A DNA stretch of 64,000 nt from CAZIAK01 sp964537035 (GTDB lineage Bacteria; Planctomycetota; B15-G4), in the NCBI GenBank assembly GCA_964537035.1, contig CAZIAK010000007.1:1-64000 (forward strand). Direction: 5' to 3'. The position numbers and the translations under genes are program-made. Under the pieces are notes generated by a model. That model was not told the origin of the DNA, did not search any database, and saw only the letters and a list, made by a program, of their open reading frames with translations. Shown here piece after piece: positions 25,047 through 33,113 of the stretch (position 1 is the stretch's first letter; every line of letters starts with the position of its first letter).

Positions 25047-26014
25047 GCCAGCCAGTCTCCCTGCAGGGCGTCGCGCCCGTGGTAGGTGATGATCAGGTCC
25101 GCTCCGGCGCGGGCCATCGAATGAAGGATCTCGGTGACCATGCCCCGCTCGTCCACCCAACCCTGGGCGGCGGCGGCCTTGACCATGGAGTACTCCCCCG
25201 AGACGTTGTAGGCGGCCACGGGCAAGTGGGTCGAGCCGGCGATGCGGGTGAGCACGTCAAGGTAGGCCAGGGCCGGCTTGACCATCAACATGTCCGCGCC
25301 TTCGTCTTCGTCGAGGAGCGACTCACGGAGAGCCGCCTTGCCGTTGCGATAGTCGAGCTGATACGTCTTGCGATCGCCAGACTGTGGCGAGCTGTCTGCC
25401 GCATCCCTGAAGGGCCCGTAGAAGCTCGAGGCGAACTTGGTCGAGTAGGACAAGATCGCCGTGTCGCTCAGGCCCTCGTCGTCGAGGGTCTCGCGAATGG
25501 CCGCCACCCGCAGGTCCATCATGTCGGAGGGCGCCACCACGTCGGCCCCCGCTCGGGCATGAGAGAGGGCCATGGCCGCGAGCAGAGGCAGGCTCTCGTC
25601 GTTCAAGATCTTGCCTTCGCGGAGCACGCCACAGTGTCCACTCTCTGTGGATCCGCAGAGGCACACGTCGGTCATGATCACCAGGGCATCGCCGAACGCA
25701 TCGCGCAGGGCAGACACGGCCCGAGCCACCAGGCTGTCCGCAGCGGTGGCCGACGTGGCCAGCGCGTCCTTGTGTTCGCTGATGCCGAAGAGCAGCACGT
25801 TGGTCAGACCCAGCTCAAGATCGCGACCCACCTGTTGCACCAGGTTGCCGATGGACTGCCGCACGATGCCCGGCATGGAGGCAATGGGCACATCGGCGCC
25901 ACTGCCCTCCACCACAAAGTGTGGCTGGATCAGCTGGGATCTGTGCAGCCTGGTCTCGGCCACGGCCTCTCGCAGAGGCGCGCTGCTGCGCAATCGTCGC
26001 GGGCGCTGAATCAT
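25043..26014 (-). CDS. hemB: porphobilinogen synthase (ALA dehydratase)
   Basis: 323 residues from the ATG at 26014, which has a Shine-Dalgarno-like AAGGA. It carries the zinc cysteines in DVCLCGSTESGHCG (Cys118, 120, 128) and the two active-site lysines, YSTKFASSFYGPF (Lys193) and MVKPALAYLDV (Lys246). So it is a zinc-type enzyme rather than the Mg-only type. Condenses two ALA molecules to porphobilinogen. Lies 37 bases behind hemCD and overlaps hemL. Confidence 0.96.
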   Translation of the reverse strand: MIQRPRRLRSSAPLREAVAETRLHRSQLIQPHFVVEGSGADVPIASMPGIVRQSIGNLVQQVGRDLELGLTNVLLFGISEHKDALATSATAADSLVARAVSALRDAFGDALVIMTDVCLCGSTESGHCGVLREGKILNDESLPLLAAMALSHARAGADVVAPSDMMDLRVAAIRETLDDEGLSDTAILSYSTKFASSFYGPFRDAADSSPQSGDRKTYQLDYRNGKAALRESLLDEDEGADMLMVKPALAYLDVLTRIAGSTHLPVAAYNVSGEYSMVKAAAAQGWVDERGMVTEILHSMARAGADLIITYHGRDALQGDWLA

Positions 26015-26051
26015 GGGCTGTCCTTGCAGGTTGTCGGTGCGGTCGGCGCTG

Positions 26052-27716
26052 TCACGGACCGCTCGTGGCCGAGTCGGAGAGGCGATGGGCGAAGATCTTG
26101 TAGAGCAGGGCCAAGGTGGCATCGGGGCCCGACCCCACCGGGCGTTCGTGACCGAGGTTCTCGTCTTGCAAGGCCTCGCAGGTCGAGCGGCCGAGGCCGA
26201 TGCGCAGCAGGCGCGCAGAGGGGTCGACCCGCCCAAGAGACACCGCCGAGGCCACCGCGGACGGGCTCATGTAGATGACCACGTCCGCATCCGAGACCGT
26301 GTCGCCCTGGGCCTGGCTCACCGTGCGGTAGACCGGCACCCGCTCCACGGCGATGCCTCTGGCGGCCAAGGCCTCGGGCAGCTCGGGGCGACTGTCCTCA
26401 GCACAGGGGAACAGAACACGCCCACCCTCGGGGACCTCGATCAGGGCGGCCAGGGCGGCGGCCCCCCCACGTCCCACGATGTGCGCGTTGAGCCCCTGGG
26501 CGGACAAGGCGTGAGCCGTCCCCGGCCCGACGGCTGCCACCACGACGCCCGTGGGCACACGCTGACCGGACAGTCGCCGGGCGGCTTCACGACTCGTGAC
26601 CGCGACCACGTCGCCCGGGTTCAGCCGGGCCATCTTGGCGGGCAGGTCAGGCACCCGTACCGACTGAAACGCGAGCACCTGTTCATAGCTCACCGCCGCG
26701 CCGGACTGCTCGATGCGCTGTCCCAAGAGCGAGTCGCTGGCGGCGGCCCCTACCAAGGTGACCGACAAGCCCGCCAGCGGGCCGGCCAGGGTCGGGCCGC
26801 CCGAGGTCACGGAGGTCCAGGCTTCGTCGACTGCCCCCTGTGCCGTGGCACCGCTGCCATGCCCCCAGCGATCGGGAGATCCCATGGTCGGGTGGTCGGC
26901 ACCCACGAAGACGATGGCCTCCCACGCAGCCGCCTCGTCAGCGGACTGGCTCAGAGGACGAGCCAGTGCACCCAGGGGCAGATGGCAGCCACCACCGGCT
27001 CGGGCCAACATGGACCGCTCGGCGCTCACCGCCTGGGCGGTGGGCTCGTGATGAAAGACCTTCTGGCACAGCTCGACCAGCTCGCTGTGATCGCTGCGCA
27101 CCTGCAATGCCAGGGCGCCCTGTGCAGGGGAAGGCACGAAGTGCAGCACGGGCAAGGGCACGACGACCAGTCCCGTGGTATCGATCTCGAGTCGCGAGAG
27201 GCCCGCCCCCGCGAGCACGATCGCGTCGTAGCGCCCTTCGCGCAGACGGTCGACACGCGTGGGCACGTTGCCCCGCAAGGTCTCCACCATCACATCGCCG
27301 CGCAAGGCCAGCAGCTGGGCCTGACGACGGGGAGCGCTCGTCCCCACCTTCGCCCCAGCCTTCAGAGGCAGCAACGAGGCAGACGGATCATGGGCCTGCT
27401 TGGAGATGAGCAGCCACTCGTCGACCAGGCCTCGTTCGGGCACAGCGGCGATGGCCAGTCCCGGCACCGCCTGGGTCTCCATGTCCTTGTGGCTGTGCAC
27501 GGCGAGGTCGACGTCGCCATCGAGCAGGGCCCGCTCGAGCTCGGCCGTGAAGAACGACTTGCCCTCGACCTGGGTCAGGGGCACATCCTGGATGGCGTCT
27601 CCCCGGGTCTTGATGATGACGATCTCGACCTCGGCTTCTTCAGCCAGCTCGCTCTCGACGTAATGGGCCTGCCAGAGCGCCAGGTCTGAGCCACGTGTGC
27701 CAATGCGCACTTTCAT
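26052..27716 (-). CDS. hemCD: hydroxymethylbilane synthase - uroporphyrinogen-III synthase fusion
   Basis: 554 residues combining two consecutive haem enzymes. HemC (about 1-310): RIGTRGSDLALWQA, VHSHKDME, GTSAPRRQAQL, LRGNVPTRVDRL, FVPSPAQGALALQ and GGCHLPLGA with Cys244 carrying the dipyrromethane cofactor. HemD (about 315-545): low-identity Rossmann-like halves with LSVTLVGAAASDSLLG, VVAVTSREAARRL, VAAVGPGTAHAL and VVIYMSPSAVASAV. Fusion should pass the unstable hydroxymethylbilane directly to the closing enzyme. Its ATG overlaps the hemA stop by 4 bases. HemC-HemD fusions are known in several phyla, so the fusion itself is not new. Confidence 0.95.
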   Translation of the reverse strand: MKVRIGTRGSDLALWQAHYVESELAEEAEVEIVIIKTRGDAIQDVPLTQVEGKSFFTAELERALLDGDVDLAVHSHKDMETQAVPGLAIAAVPERGLVDEWLLISKQAHDPSASLLPLKAGAKVGTSAPRRQAQLLALRGDVMVETLRGNVPTRVDRLREGRYDAIVLAGAGLSRLEIDTTGLVVVPLPVLHFVPSPAQGALALQVRSDHSELVELCQKVFHHEPTAQAVSAERSMLARAGGGCHLPLGALARPLSQSADEAAAWEAIVFVGADHPTMGSPDRWGHGSGATAQGAVDEAWTSVTSGGPTLAGPLAGLSVTLVGAAASDSLLGQRIEQSGAAVSYEQVLAFQSVRVPDLPAKMARLNPGDVVAVTSREAARRLSGQRVPTGVVVAAVGPGTAHALSAQGLNAHIVGRGGAAALAALIEVPEGGRVLFPCAEDSRPELPEALAARGIAVERVPVYRTVSQAQGDTVSDADVVIYMSPSAVASAVSLGRVDPSARLLRIGLGRSTCEALQDENLGHERPVGSGPDATLALLYKIFAHRLSDSATSGP

Positions 27717-28984
27717 CCGGGATGATCCTCGACACTTTCGTTGAGCCCGTTCTCCACGGGCGACTCGGAGACCATACGCTTGATGGCTGTCACCGGCAGG
27801 TGCATCAGTCTCCCGAACGTCTTTCGCGCCCAGCGCTCCACCGCCCGACGGTCTTCTTCGGCCAGGTGGGACAGCCGTCCGCCGAGCAAGCCGGTCAGCT
27901 CTTTGCCCAGCAGCTCTTCGGAGGCCTGGCGCAGGTCGCTCAGCACGGGGGCGACCACGTCCTCGCGGAAGCGGCGGGAGAACGTGTCGATCTTGCGCTC
28001 TACAAGCCGCTCGGCGTCCTGCGCCGCGGCCGCCCGCAGAGCGCGATGCTCATCGGCCAAGGCCCGCAGCTGGTCCAGGCAGAGCACCTCGACAGCAGCG
28101 GCCTCCACTTCGGGCAGATCCCGAGGCACGGCCAGGTCGATGGCTTGCAGCCCGGCGCCGGCGGGGGAGCGCCCGGCCAGGGACACCAGCTCGTCAGTCT
28201 CCAGCACATAGCCCGGCGCTGAGGTCGCGCTGACCAGCACATCGAGGGCCGGAGGAGCGTGGCGAAACTGGTCAAGGGTCAGGGCCTGGGCGCCACAGCT
28301 CTGGGCCGCCTCGGTCGCCGGGGGCAGGCTGCGATTGACCACCCACCCGGGCGTGTGTCCCGCTTCGTGGAGCGCGCGCACGAGCAGCTTGCCCATGACC
28401 CCCGCGCCCAGCACGGCGATGTTGAGATCTGCGCTCTGAGGGCGCTTGTCGAGGGCCGCGACCGCCAGGTTCACCACCGAGATCGGGTGCCGGGCCAGGT
28501 CGGTCTCACTGCGCACGGCCTTGCCGATCTGCAGGGCGTGGTGAAACAGGGGCCCGAGCAGCGTGCCCACCAGACCGATGTCCGCCGCCTGGCCATAGGC
28601 GCCGCGCACCTGGCTGATGATCTGGTCTTCGCCAAGCATGAGCGAGTCGAGGGAGCTGGTCACCCTGAACAGGTGCCGCACCGCATCGCGCCCGCTGCGC
28701 AGGGTGAGCAACTTGGCGATGGACGCGGCGTCGCTCTCGCTGCGAGCCAAGGCCCCACCAAGCACCCGCAGGTCAGCGAGGCCGGGCAGATCACCCTCTT
28801 CGCGAGCGTAGATCACCTCGACCCGGTTGCAGGTGACCAGGAAGACGAGCTCGGAGGCGCCCAGCTCATCGGACAGCTCGCGGACGAAGCCATCGAGGGC
28901 GGCGCCCTGGGGTCGGCAGACCGCTTCCAAGGCACCCACGTCGGTGCGGTGCAACGAGAAGCCAGCGATTGCGATGCGATCCAT
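27713..28984 (-). CDS. hemA: glutamyl-tRNA reductase
   Basis: 423 residues, first gene of the haem operon. The catalytic Cys52 is in LVTCNRVEVIY. Then LMLGEDQIISQVRGAY, an NADPH domain (IAVLGAGVMGKLLVRAL) and a C-terminal dimerisation helix bundle (ERLVERKIDTFSRRFR ... LLGGRLSHLAEEDR). It reduces glutamyl-tRNA(Glu) to glutamate-1-semialdehyde, the committed step of the C5 route. Start: the ATG at 28984 gives the normal MDRIAIAGFSLHRTD N-terminus. There is no Shine-Dalgarno, and a TAGAAT box lies only 9 bases upstream, suggesting a leaderless mRNA. Confidence 0.96.
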   Translation of the reverse strand: MDRIAIAGFSLHRTDVGALEAVCRPQGAALDGFVRELSDELGASELVFLVTCNRVEVIYAREEGDLPGLADLRVLGGALARSESDAASIAKLLTLRSGRDAVRHLFRVTSSLDSLMLGEDQIISQVRGAYGQAADIGLVGTLLGPLFHHALQIGKAVRSETDLARHPISVVNLAVAALDKRPQSADLNIAVLGAGVMGKLLVRALHEAGHTPGWVVNRSLPPATEAAQSCGAQALTLDQFRHAPPALDVLVSATSAPGYVLETDELVSLAGRSPAGAGLQAIDLAVPRDLPEVEAAAVEVLCLDQLRALADEHRALRAAAAQDAERLVERKIDTFSRRFREDVVAPVLSDLRQASEELLGKELTGLLGGRLSHLAEEDRRAVERWARKTFGRLMHLPVTAIKRMVSESPVENGLNESVEDHPG

Positions 28985-28993
28985 CAGGGCCGC

Positions 28994-28999
28994 ATTCTA
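28994..28999 (-). promoter_or_regulatory. -10-like TAGAAT, 9 bases before hemA ATG
   Basis: On the minus strand TAGAAT is followed by 9 bases and then the hemA ATG. With normal spacing, transcription would begin within about 3 bases of the start codon. A TGACAG lies 19 bases further upstream as a weak -35. This would be the main promoter of the haem operon. Confidence 0.5.
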
Positions 29000-29058
29000 G
29001 CCCGTTGCCTGTCCTGGACTGTCACCGCTGTGTCATGTCCGGGAGATCCTCTGAAAGA

Positions 29059-30528
29059 TCAGCTGGCAGTCGAAGCCTGCTCTGCCAGCAGAGCTGACAA
29101 CTCGATCTCACAGTCGTCTACAAGGGCATCGATCTGGGCCGCCCGGGTGCGGAAGGACAGCACGCAGACCCGCGCCAGATGGCGCCCGTTGATGGTGCAC
29201 CCCGTGAGCATGACCCGGCCCCGGGACACCACCCGCTCCATGAGCTCGGCGGTGGCACGATTCTCATCGTCGAGGGAGGCCTGGGCCCAGGTCACATGAA
29301 AAGCCAGCAGGGACAGCTCAGGCCAGGCATCCATGACCACACCTGGCAGGGCCGCGAGACGGTCGGCGGCATCGAGGGCCAAGGCCCGCTTCTCGGCCAG
29401 GGCTGCGACGAAGCGCTGAGCCCCCAGGAGCTTGATCGGCAACCACAGGCGCAGACCCCGGTAGTCTCGGGAGAGCTCTGGGCCGAACTGGCTGGGGTCG
29501 TAGAACGCCTCGACGGGCTCGGGCAGATAGCTCGCGGTCTCTGCATGTGCCCGACGCAGGGCCTCTCCGTCACGGACCAGCAGGGCCCCCACCCCGTAGG
29601 ACAAGAACAGGCCCTTGTGCGGATCAAGGGTCAGGGAGTCGGCCCGCTCGACCCCGGCCAGCAGCGGCCGCAGCTCGGGGACGATGTGAAAGCAGGCGCC
29701 ATAGGCACCGTCGATGTGGTGCCAGAGACCTTCGTGGGCACAGAGATCAGCGATCTCGTTCAGCGGGTCAATGCTGCCCGTGTTCACCGTCCCCGCAGAG
29801 GAGACCACCATGAATGGTCGCAGGCCTGCCTTGCGATCTGCGTCGATCAGGGACCGCAGGGCGCCCATGTCCATGCGGTAGGCGTCATCGATGGGCACGA
29901 TGCGCACTCGATCCTGAAGGATGCCAGCCATGCGCGCCGACTTGGTCACGCAGAGATGGGCCTGACTCGAGGTGTAGAGCACACCATCGCGCAGATCAGC
30001 CCCCAGCTTCTCCTCCCGGGCGCAGACCACCGCGGTGAACGTCGCTGACGAGCCCCCCGTGGTGAGCAGCCCCCGGGACTGTTCAGGAAAGCCCATCCAG
30101 CCGCAGAGCCAGCGCAGCACGTTGGCCTCCAGCTGCACCAACGCGGGCGAGGCCTGCCAGACTCCGGTGTAGCGGTTGGTCGCCGAGGCCACGAACGCCG
30201 CCAGGGCCGACTCGAAGAGCCCTCCCCCCGGGACGTAGGCCATGTAACCGGGGCTGGCCGTGTTGAACGATGTCCCGACCCAGCTCGCGAAGTAGGGTTC
30301 GAGCAGGTCGTCGAGCGCCGAGCCCGCCTCTGGGGGTTCGTTCTCTTCCAGTTCACGACACAGGTCTTCGGCGCCCTGCACCCCGCGAACGGGCATGTGG
30401 GGCAAGGCCTCCAGATGACCGATGACCTTTTCGAGCACCGCCTCGCTCATCACCCGCAATCGCTGCGGATCATGATCGAGATCAGCCAGATCTTCGAAAT
30501 CGTTCTGAGAGCCTGCGTTCGCTGCCAC
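29059..30528 (-). CDS. group II PLP-dependent amino acid decarboxylase
   Basis: 489 residues, GTG start at 30528. It belongs to the aromatic-amino-acid/glutamate decarboxylase (AADC) fold: SPGYMAYVPGGGLFESAL near 90, LLTTGGSSATFTAVVCARE (cofactor phosphate), SSQAHLCVTKSARMAG (His stacking on PLP), VVSSAGTVNTGSIDPL, HHIDGAYGACF (Asp/Ala pair) and LTLDPHKGLFLSYGVG with the Schiff-base lysine. It decarboxylates an amino acid; the substrate is uncertain, as many bacterial members act on aromatic amino acids or related compounds. Separate from the haem operon (74-base gap before hemA). A possible promoter lies at 30558-30563. Confidence 0.88.
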   Translation of the reverse strand: MAANAGSQNDFEDLADLDHDPQRLRVMSEAVLEKVIGHLEALPHMPVRGVQGAEDLCRELEENEPPEAGSALDDLLEPYFASWVGTSFNTASPGYMAYVPGGGLFESALAAFVASATNRYTGVWQASPALVQLEANVLRWLCGWMGFPEQSRGLLTTGGSSATFTAVVCAREEKLGADLRDGVLYTSSQAHLCVTKSARMAGILQDRVRIVPIDDAYRMDMGALRSLIDADRKAGLRPFMVVSSAGTVNTGSIDPLNEIADLCAHEGLWHHIDGAYGACFHIVPELRPLLAGVERADSLTLDPHKGLFLSYGVGALLVRDGEALRRAHAETASYLPEPVEAFYDPSQFGPELSRDYRGLRLWLPIKLLGAQRFVAALAEKRALALDAADRLAALPGVVMDAWPELSLLAFHVTWAQASLDDENRATAELMERVVSRGRVMLTGCTINGRHLARVCVLSFRTRAAQIDALVDDCEIELSALLAEQASTAS

Positions 30529-30557
30529 CGCGTGATTCCTGGAATTGGGGGAGCGAC

Positions 30558-30563
30558 ACTCTA
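30558..30563 (-). promoter_or_regulatory. -10-like TAGAGT upstream of the decarboxylase
   Basis: TAGAGT on the minus strand ends 29 bases before the GTG start; a CCAGGAA sequence between the two could be the ribosome-binding site. The rest of the 99-base gap to the next gene shows nothing else. Confidence 0.35.
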
Positions 30564-30627
30564 CGCGATCCGTGCCTCGTCACGCCCCCTCAGGACTCAT
30601 GCTGGAGTCGGTCGGTGTCAGCCCGTC

Positions 30628-32139
30628 TCAGTCGCCGCCCAACGCCTTCCAGAAGGCTGCGGCCGTGCGGCTGCGATCACGATCGCGCTTCGGGAACCGC
30701 TTCGACGTGATGAAGACTCCGTCGACGGCCTGATCGAGGGCCAGGCCCAGCATCCGCCATTCTTCGAGCTGCTGGAAGTACTCGGCGTCGAGGATCAGGT
30801 TCCAGATCTTCTGCCGCTTGGCCGGGGAGATCTCCTCGGCGTTGAACCCGTAGAGCCACTCAGCCTGCTCCCGGTGATCGGGAATGCGCAGCAGGTCCGC
30901 GGCGTCGAGAGCGGTCAACTTCTCGGCGATGTCCTCTCGTGAGATCTCGATCAGCATGTCGCCCAGCGGCATGGACTCCAGGTCATCGACCGCTGCCACG
31001 CCCCCCAGCGCCCGGCTCATGATGGCCGTGATGGGGTCGGAGTCGATCATCCCGCTCGGTGGTGTGGTGGGCACGCGGTCGAGCATCTGCATCAGGTTGC
31101 TGGCGCCGTCCTGAACCACCACGCCCAGCAACAGGTGCAGCGTGCAGCGGGCGTAGGCCCGATCACGGGGCAGGAAGCTCTCATTCCTCGCCATGAACTC
31201 GAAGCTGGCCGGCGCCTCGCTCTTGCGGTCGACGACCAGATCGGACCAGTGACGCTCACCACTGTGCGATCTGTGCTGCCAGCTGTCGCCGGTCTTGCTC
31301 ACCGTGACGGCCAGGTCCTTGGGAGGGCCAGTGACTGGCCGCGGCGGCGACGCACCCTCAGGCACGAAGCCCGACCAGCCTGGCCGGAACCACCCGGGCG
31401 TCTCGCGTTTCCAGGAGTCGTGGCCCACCCACGACTCGCCATAGGCCGCAATATCGAGCTCGTCGATCATCCCCTGGGCCAACCACGGCGGGACCATGCC
31501 CCAGGCCCCTTGACGCAACAGCCGCGCCACCACCTGAGCCACGGTGTAATAACCCAGACCATGCTCCAGAAAGAGTTCGCCCTGGTCTGCGGCATAGCCG
31601 TGGGCCAGGTTGAAGATCTGCACCTCCCAGGTGCGCACGTTGAGCCCGCGCAGCAGGTCGCTGGACCAGATCGGGTTGCGACCTTGCTTCCAACCGCTGT
31701 AGTCGTCTTCGGCCCAATCGAGCATGGCTACCATCTGGTCGAAGGAACGCTCGCCCGATGAGCGGTCGGCGTGGGTCAAGACCATGGGCAGCCGGCGGCC
31801 CGCGATCAGGCCCGCTGCGCCGCTGAAGTGCTCCTCCATCAGGGGCACCAGGGGCTGCAGGCCTTCTTCTGCGTCGTCGAGAACCTGCCGAGCCACCCCC
31901 TCTGCGGCGAGACCGTCTGCCTGCATCACGTAGAGGTCGAACGGCCCCACTGCCCGATGGAGAAACAGGGGTGTCTCGAGAGTCGCCAGGAAGGACTGCC
32001 CCGAGCCCGTGCGACCGGCCTCGAAGGGGGCCTTGCCCTCGGGATAAGCCAAGGCCAGCAGCTCATCTCGGTACTCAAGGCTCTCGGTGCCTGGTCCCAG
32101 GGCAAAGAGCGTCATCAGCAAGGCGATCAGGCTGACCAT
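30628..32139 (-). CDS. large secreted protein of unknown function, possibly degenerate gluzincin
   Basis: 503 residues. A hydrophobic N-terminus (VSLIALLMTLFALG) is probably a signal peptide, and AGGA precedes the ATG. The central part reads QIFNLAHGYAADQGELFLEHGLGYYTVAQVVARLL then WGMVPPWLAQGMIDELD. In peptidases of the MA type (and DUF1570 proteins) this layout is HExxH, a spacer, then PxWLxEG. Here WLAQGM has Gln in place of the Glu and there is no HExxH, so it may be a catalytically dead relative. That reading is speculative. The C-terminal third has no recognisable motif. Divergent from the DUF442-type lipoprotein gene. Confidence 0.6.
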   Translation of the reverse strand: MVSLIALLMTLFALGPGTESLEYRDELLALAYPEGKAPFEAGRTGSGQSFLATLETPLFLHRAVGPFDLYVMQADGLAAEGVARQVLDDAEEGLQPLVPLMEEHFSGAAGLIAGRRLPMVLTHADRSSGERSFDQMVAMLDWAEDDYSGWKQGRNPIWSSDLLRGLNVRTWEVQIFNLAHGYAADQGELFLEHGLGYYTVAQVVARLLRQGAWGMVPPWLAQGMIDELDIAAYGESWVGHDSWKRETPGWFRPGWSGFVPEGASPPRPVTGPPKDLAVTVSKTGDSWQHRSHSGERHWSDLVVDRKSEAPASFEFMARNESFLPRDRAYARCTLHLLLGVVVQDGASNLMQMLDRVPTTPPSGMIDSDPITAIMSRALGGVAAVDDLESMPLGDMLIEISREDIAEKLTALDAADLLRIPDHREQAEWLYGFNAEEISPAKRQKIWNLILDAEYFQQLEEWRMLGLALDQAVDGVFITSKRFPKRDRDRSRTAAAFWKALGGD

Positions 32140-32448
32140 GTCGTGTTCCTGTCTCTCGTCGTATCCATCGTGCCGTTTGCTCCCATCTTTCTTGATCTCG
32201 AGGTCGCGGGACGGCCCACGATGTCACCCTGATTCTTGGCCGCGACAATCGACTACGAGGCCTGCAGAAAACTGACGAGCCGTCGCATCGATCTCAGCTG
32301 CTCACGTCCTGTTACGCGATCCGTCCTCCCTTGTGACAGAGGAAAAGATTACAGATCCGCATCTTTCGATCCACCGACGATCGGGCAGTCCTATACTCGG
32401 CGCCTTCCGCCGGTCCGAATCACCCCTTCGAGACACCCCACCGTGAAG
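32140..32448. promoter_or_regulatory. 309-bp divergent intergenic region with -10-like TATACT
   Basis: Separates the secreted protein gene (minus) from the DUF442-type lipoprotein gene (plus). Its base composition is more AT-rich in the middle (AGGAAAAGATTACAG around 32340). TATACT at 32392-32397 is a good -10 for the plus-strand gene, giving a leader of about 45 bases. For the minus-strand gene a weaker GATACG lies near 32162. No small ORF or RNA was recognised. Confidence 0.4.
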
Positions 32449-33042
32449 ATGGTGCTCTGCTCTGCCCTGCTTGCCGCTCTGTCGCCGCTGCTCCTCGTCG
32501 GCTGCACCTCGAACCCAGCCGATGCCAGTGAGGCCCCCAGTGAGCCGAAGACCATGGCCCTGCCCACGGTGGACGCCTCACCCTTGAATGAGCTGATCCA
32601 CCTGGCCGATGGGCTGAAGATTCGCAACCTGGCCCACCACGAGCCCATGCTCTGGACCTCTGGCCAGCTCACCTCAGAGCAGCTCCAGGCCCTCTCCGAC
32701 GGCGGCATGTTCGTCTTCATCAGCCTGCGTCCAGCGGACGAGAACGGGGCCGGTTGGGAAGAAGCCCAGATGGAGAGCAGCTTCGCCGACTACGTGCGCA
32801 TCCCTATTCAGGGCAAGCGGGGCATCACCTTCGAGAACGCCCAGAAGCTCGCCGACGTCCTGGCCCAGCACAGTGTTGAGCCCACCATCGTCTACTGCGG
32901 CAGCAGCAATCGTGTGGGCGCTCTCTTCGCCCTCAACGCGTACAAGGTCGATGGGCTCCCTGCCGATCAGGCTCTGGCCATCGGTATCGAGCACGGCCTC
33001 AGCAGCCTGGAGCCCGTGGTCCGGGGCCTGCTAAACCTCTGA
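32449..33042 (+). CDS. lipoprotein with DUF442/BLH-type phosphatase-like domain
   Basis: 197 residues from the ATG at 32449 (a GTG at 32443 is equally possible). Signal ALLAALSPLLLVGC with a lipobox Cys, then a linker rich in Ala, Ser, Glu and Pro. The domain begins IRNLAHHEPMLWTSGQLTSEQLQAL and continues GMFVFISLRP, matching the beta-lactamase-hydrolase-like (DUF442) dual-specificity-phosphatase fold. The active-site loop is VYCGSSNRVGALFAL, a Cys-x4-Arg loop as in DUF442 (yCrSGtR). Being lipid-anchored it would work outside the cytoplasm; the substrate is unknown. Convergent with eboE. Confidence 0.72.
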   Translation: MVLCSALLAALSPLLLVGCTSNPADASEAPSEPKTMALPTVDASPLNELIHLADGLKIRNLAHHEPMLWTSGQLTSEQLQALSDGGMFVFISLRPADENGAGWEEAQMESSFADYVRIPIQGKRGITFENAQKLADVLAQHSVEPTIVYCGSSNRVGALFALNAYKVDGLPADQALAIGIEHGLSSLEPVVRGLLNL

Positions 33043-33063
33043 GCAGCCCACTGGCCCAGGCCC

Positions 33064-33113
33064 CACTTCTCAACAGAATCGCCGCAGAAGTGCGACCAGG
33101 CAAGCTAGCCTGG
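33064..33113. terminator. two hairpins between convergent genes
   Basis: CACTTCT (33064-33070) pairs with AGAAGTG (33086-33092), 7 bp. CCAGGC (33096-33101) pairs with GCCTGG (33108-33113) around AAGCTA, which contains the TAG stop of the minus-strand gene. Neither is followed by a strong T-run. Together they could end both transcripts. Confidence 0.5.
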
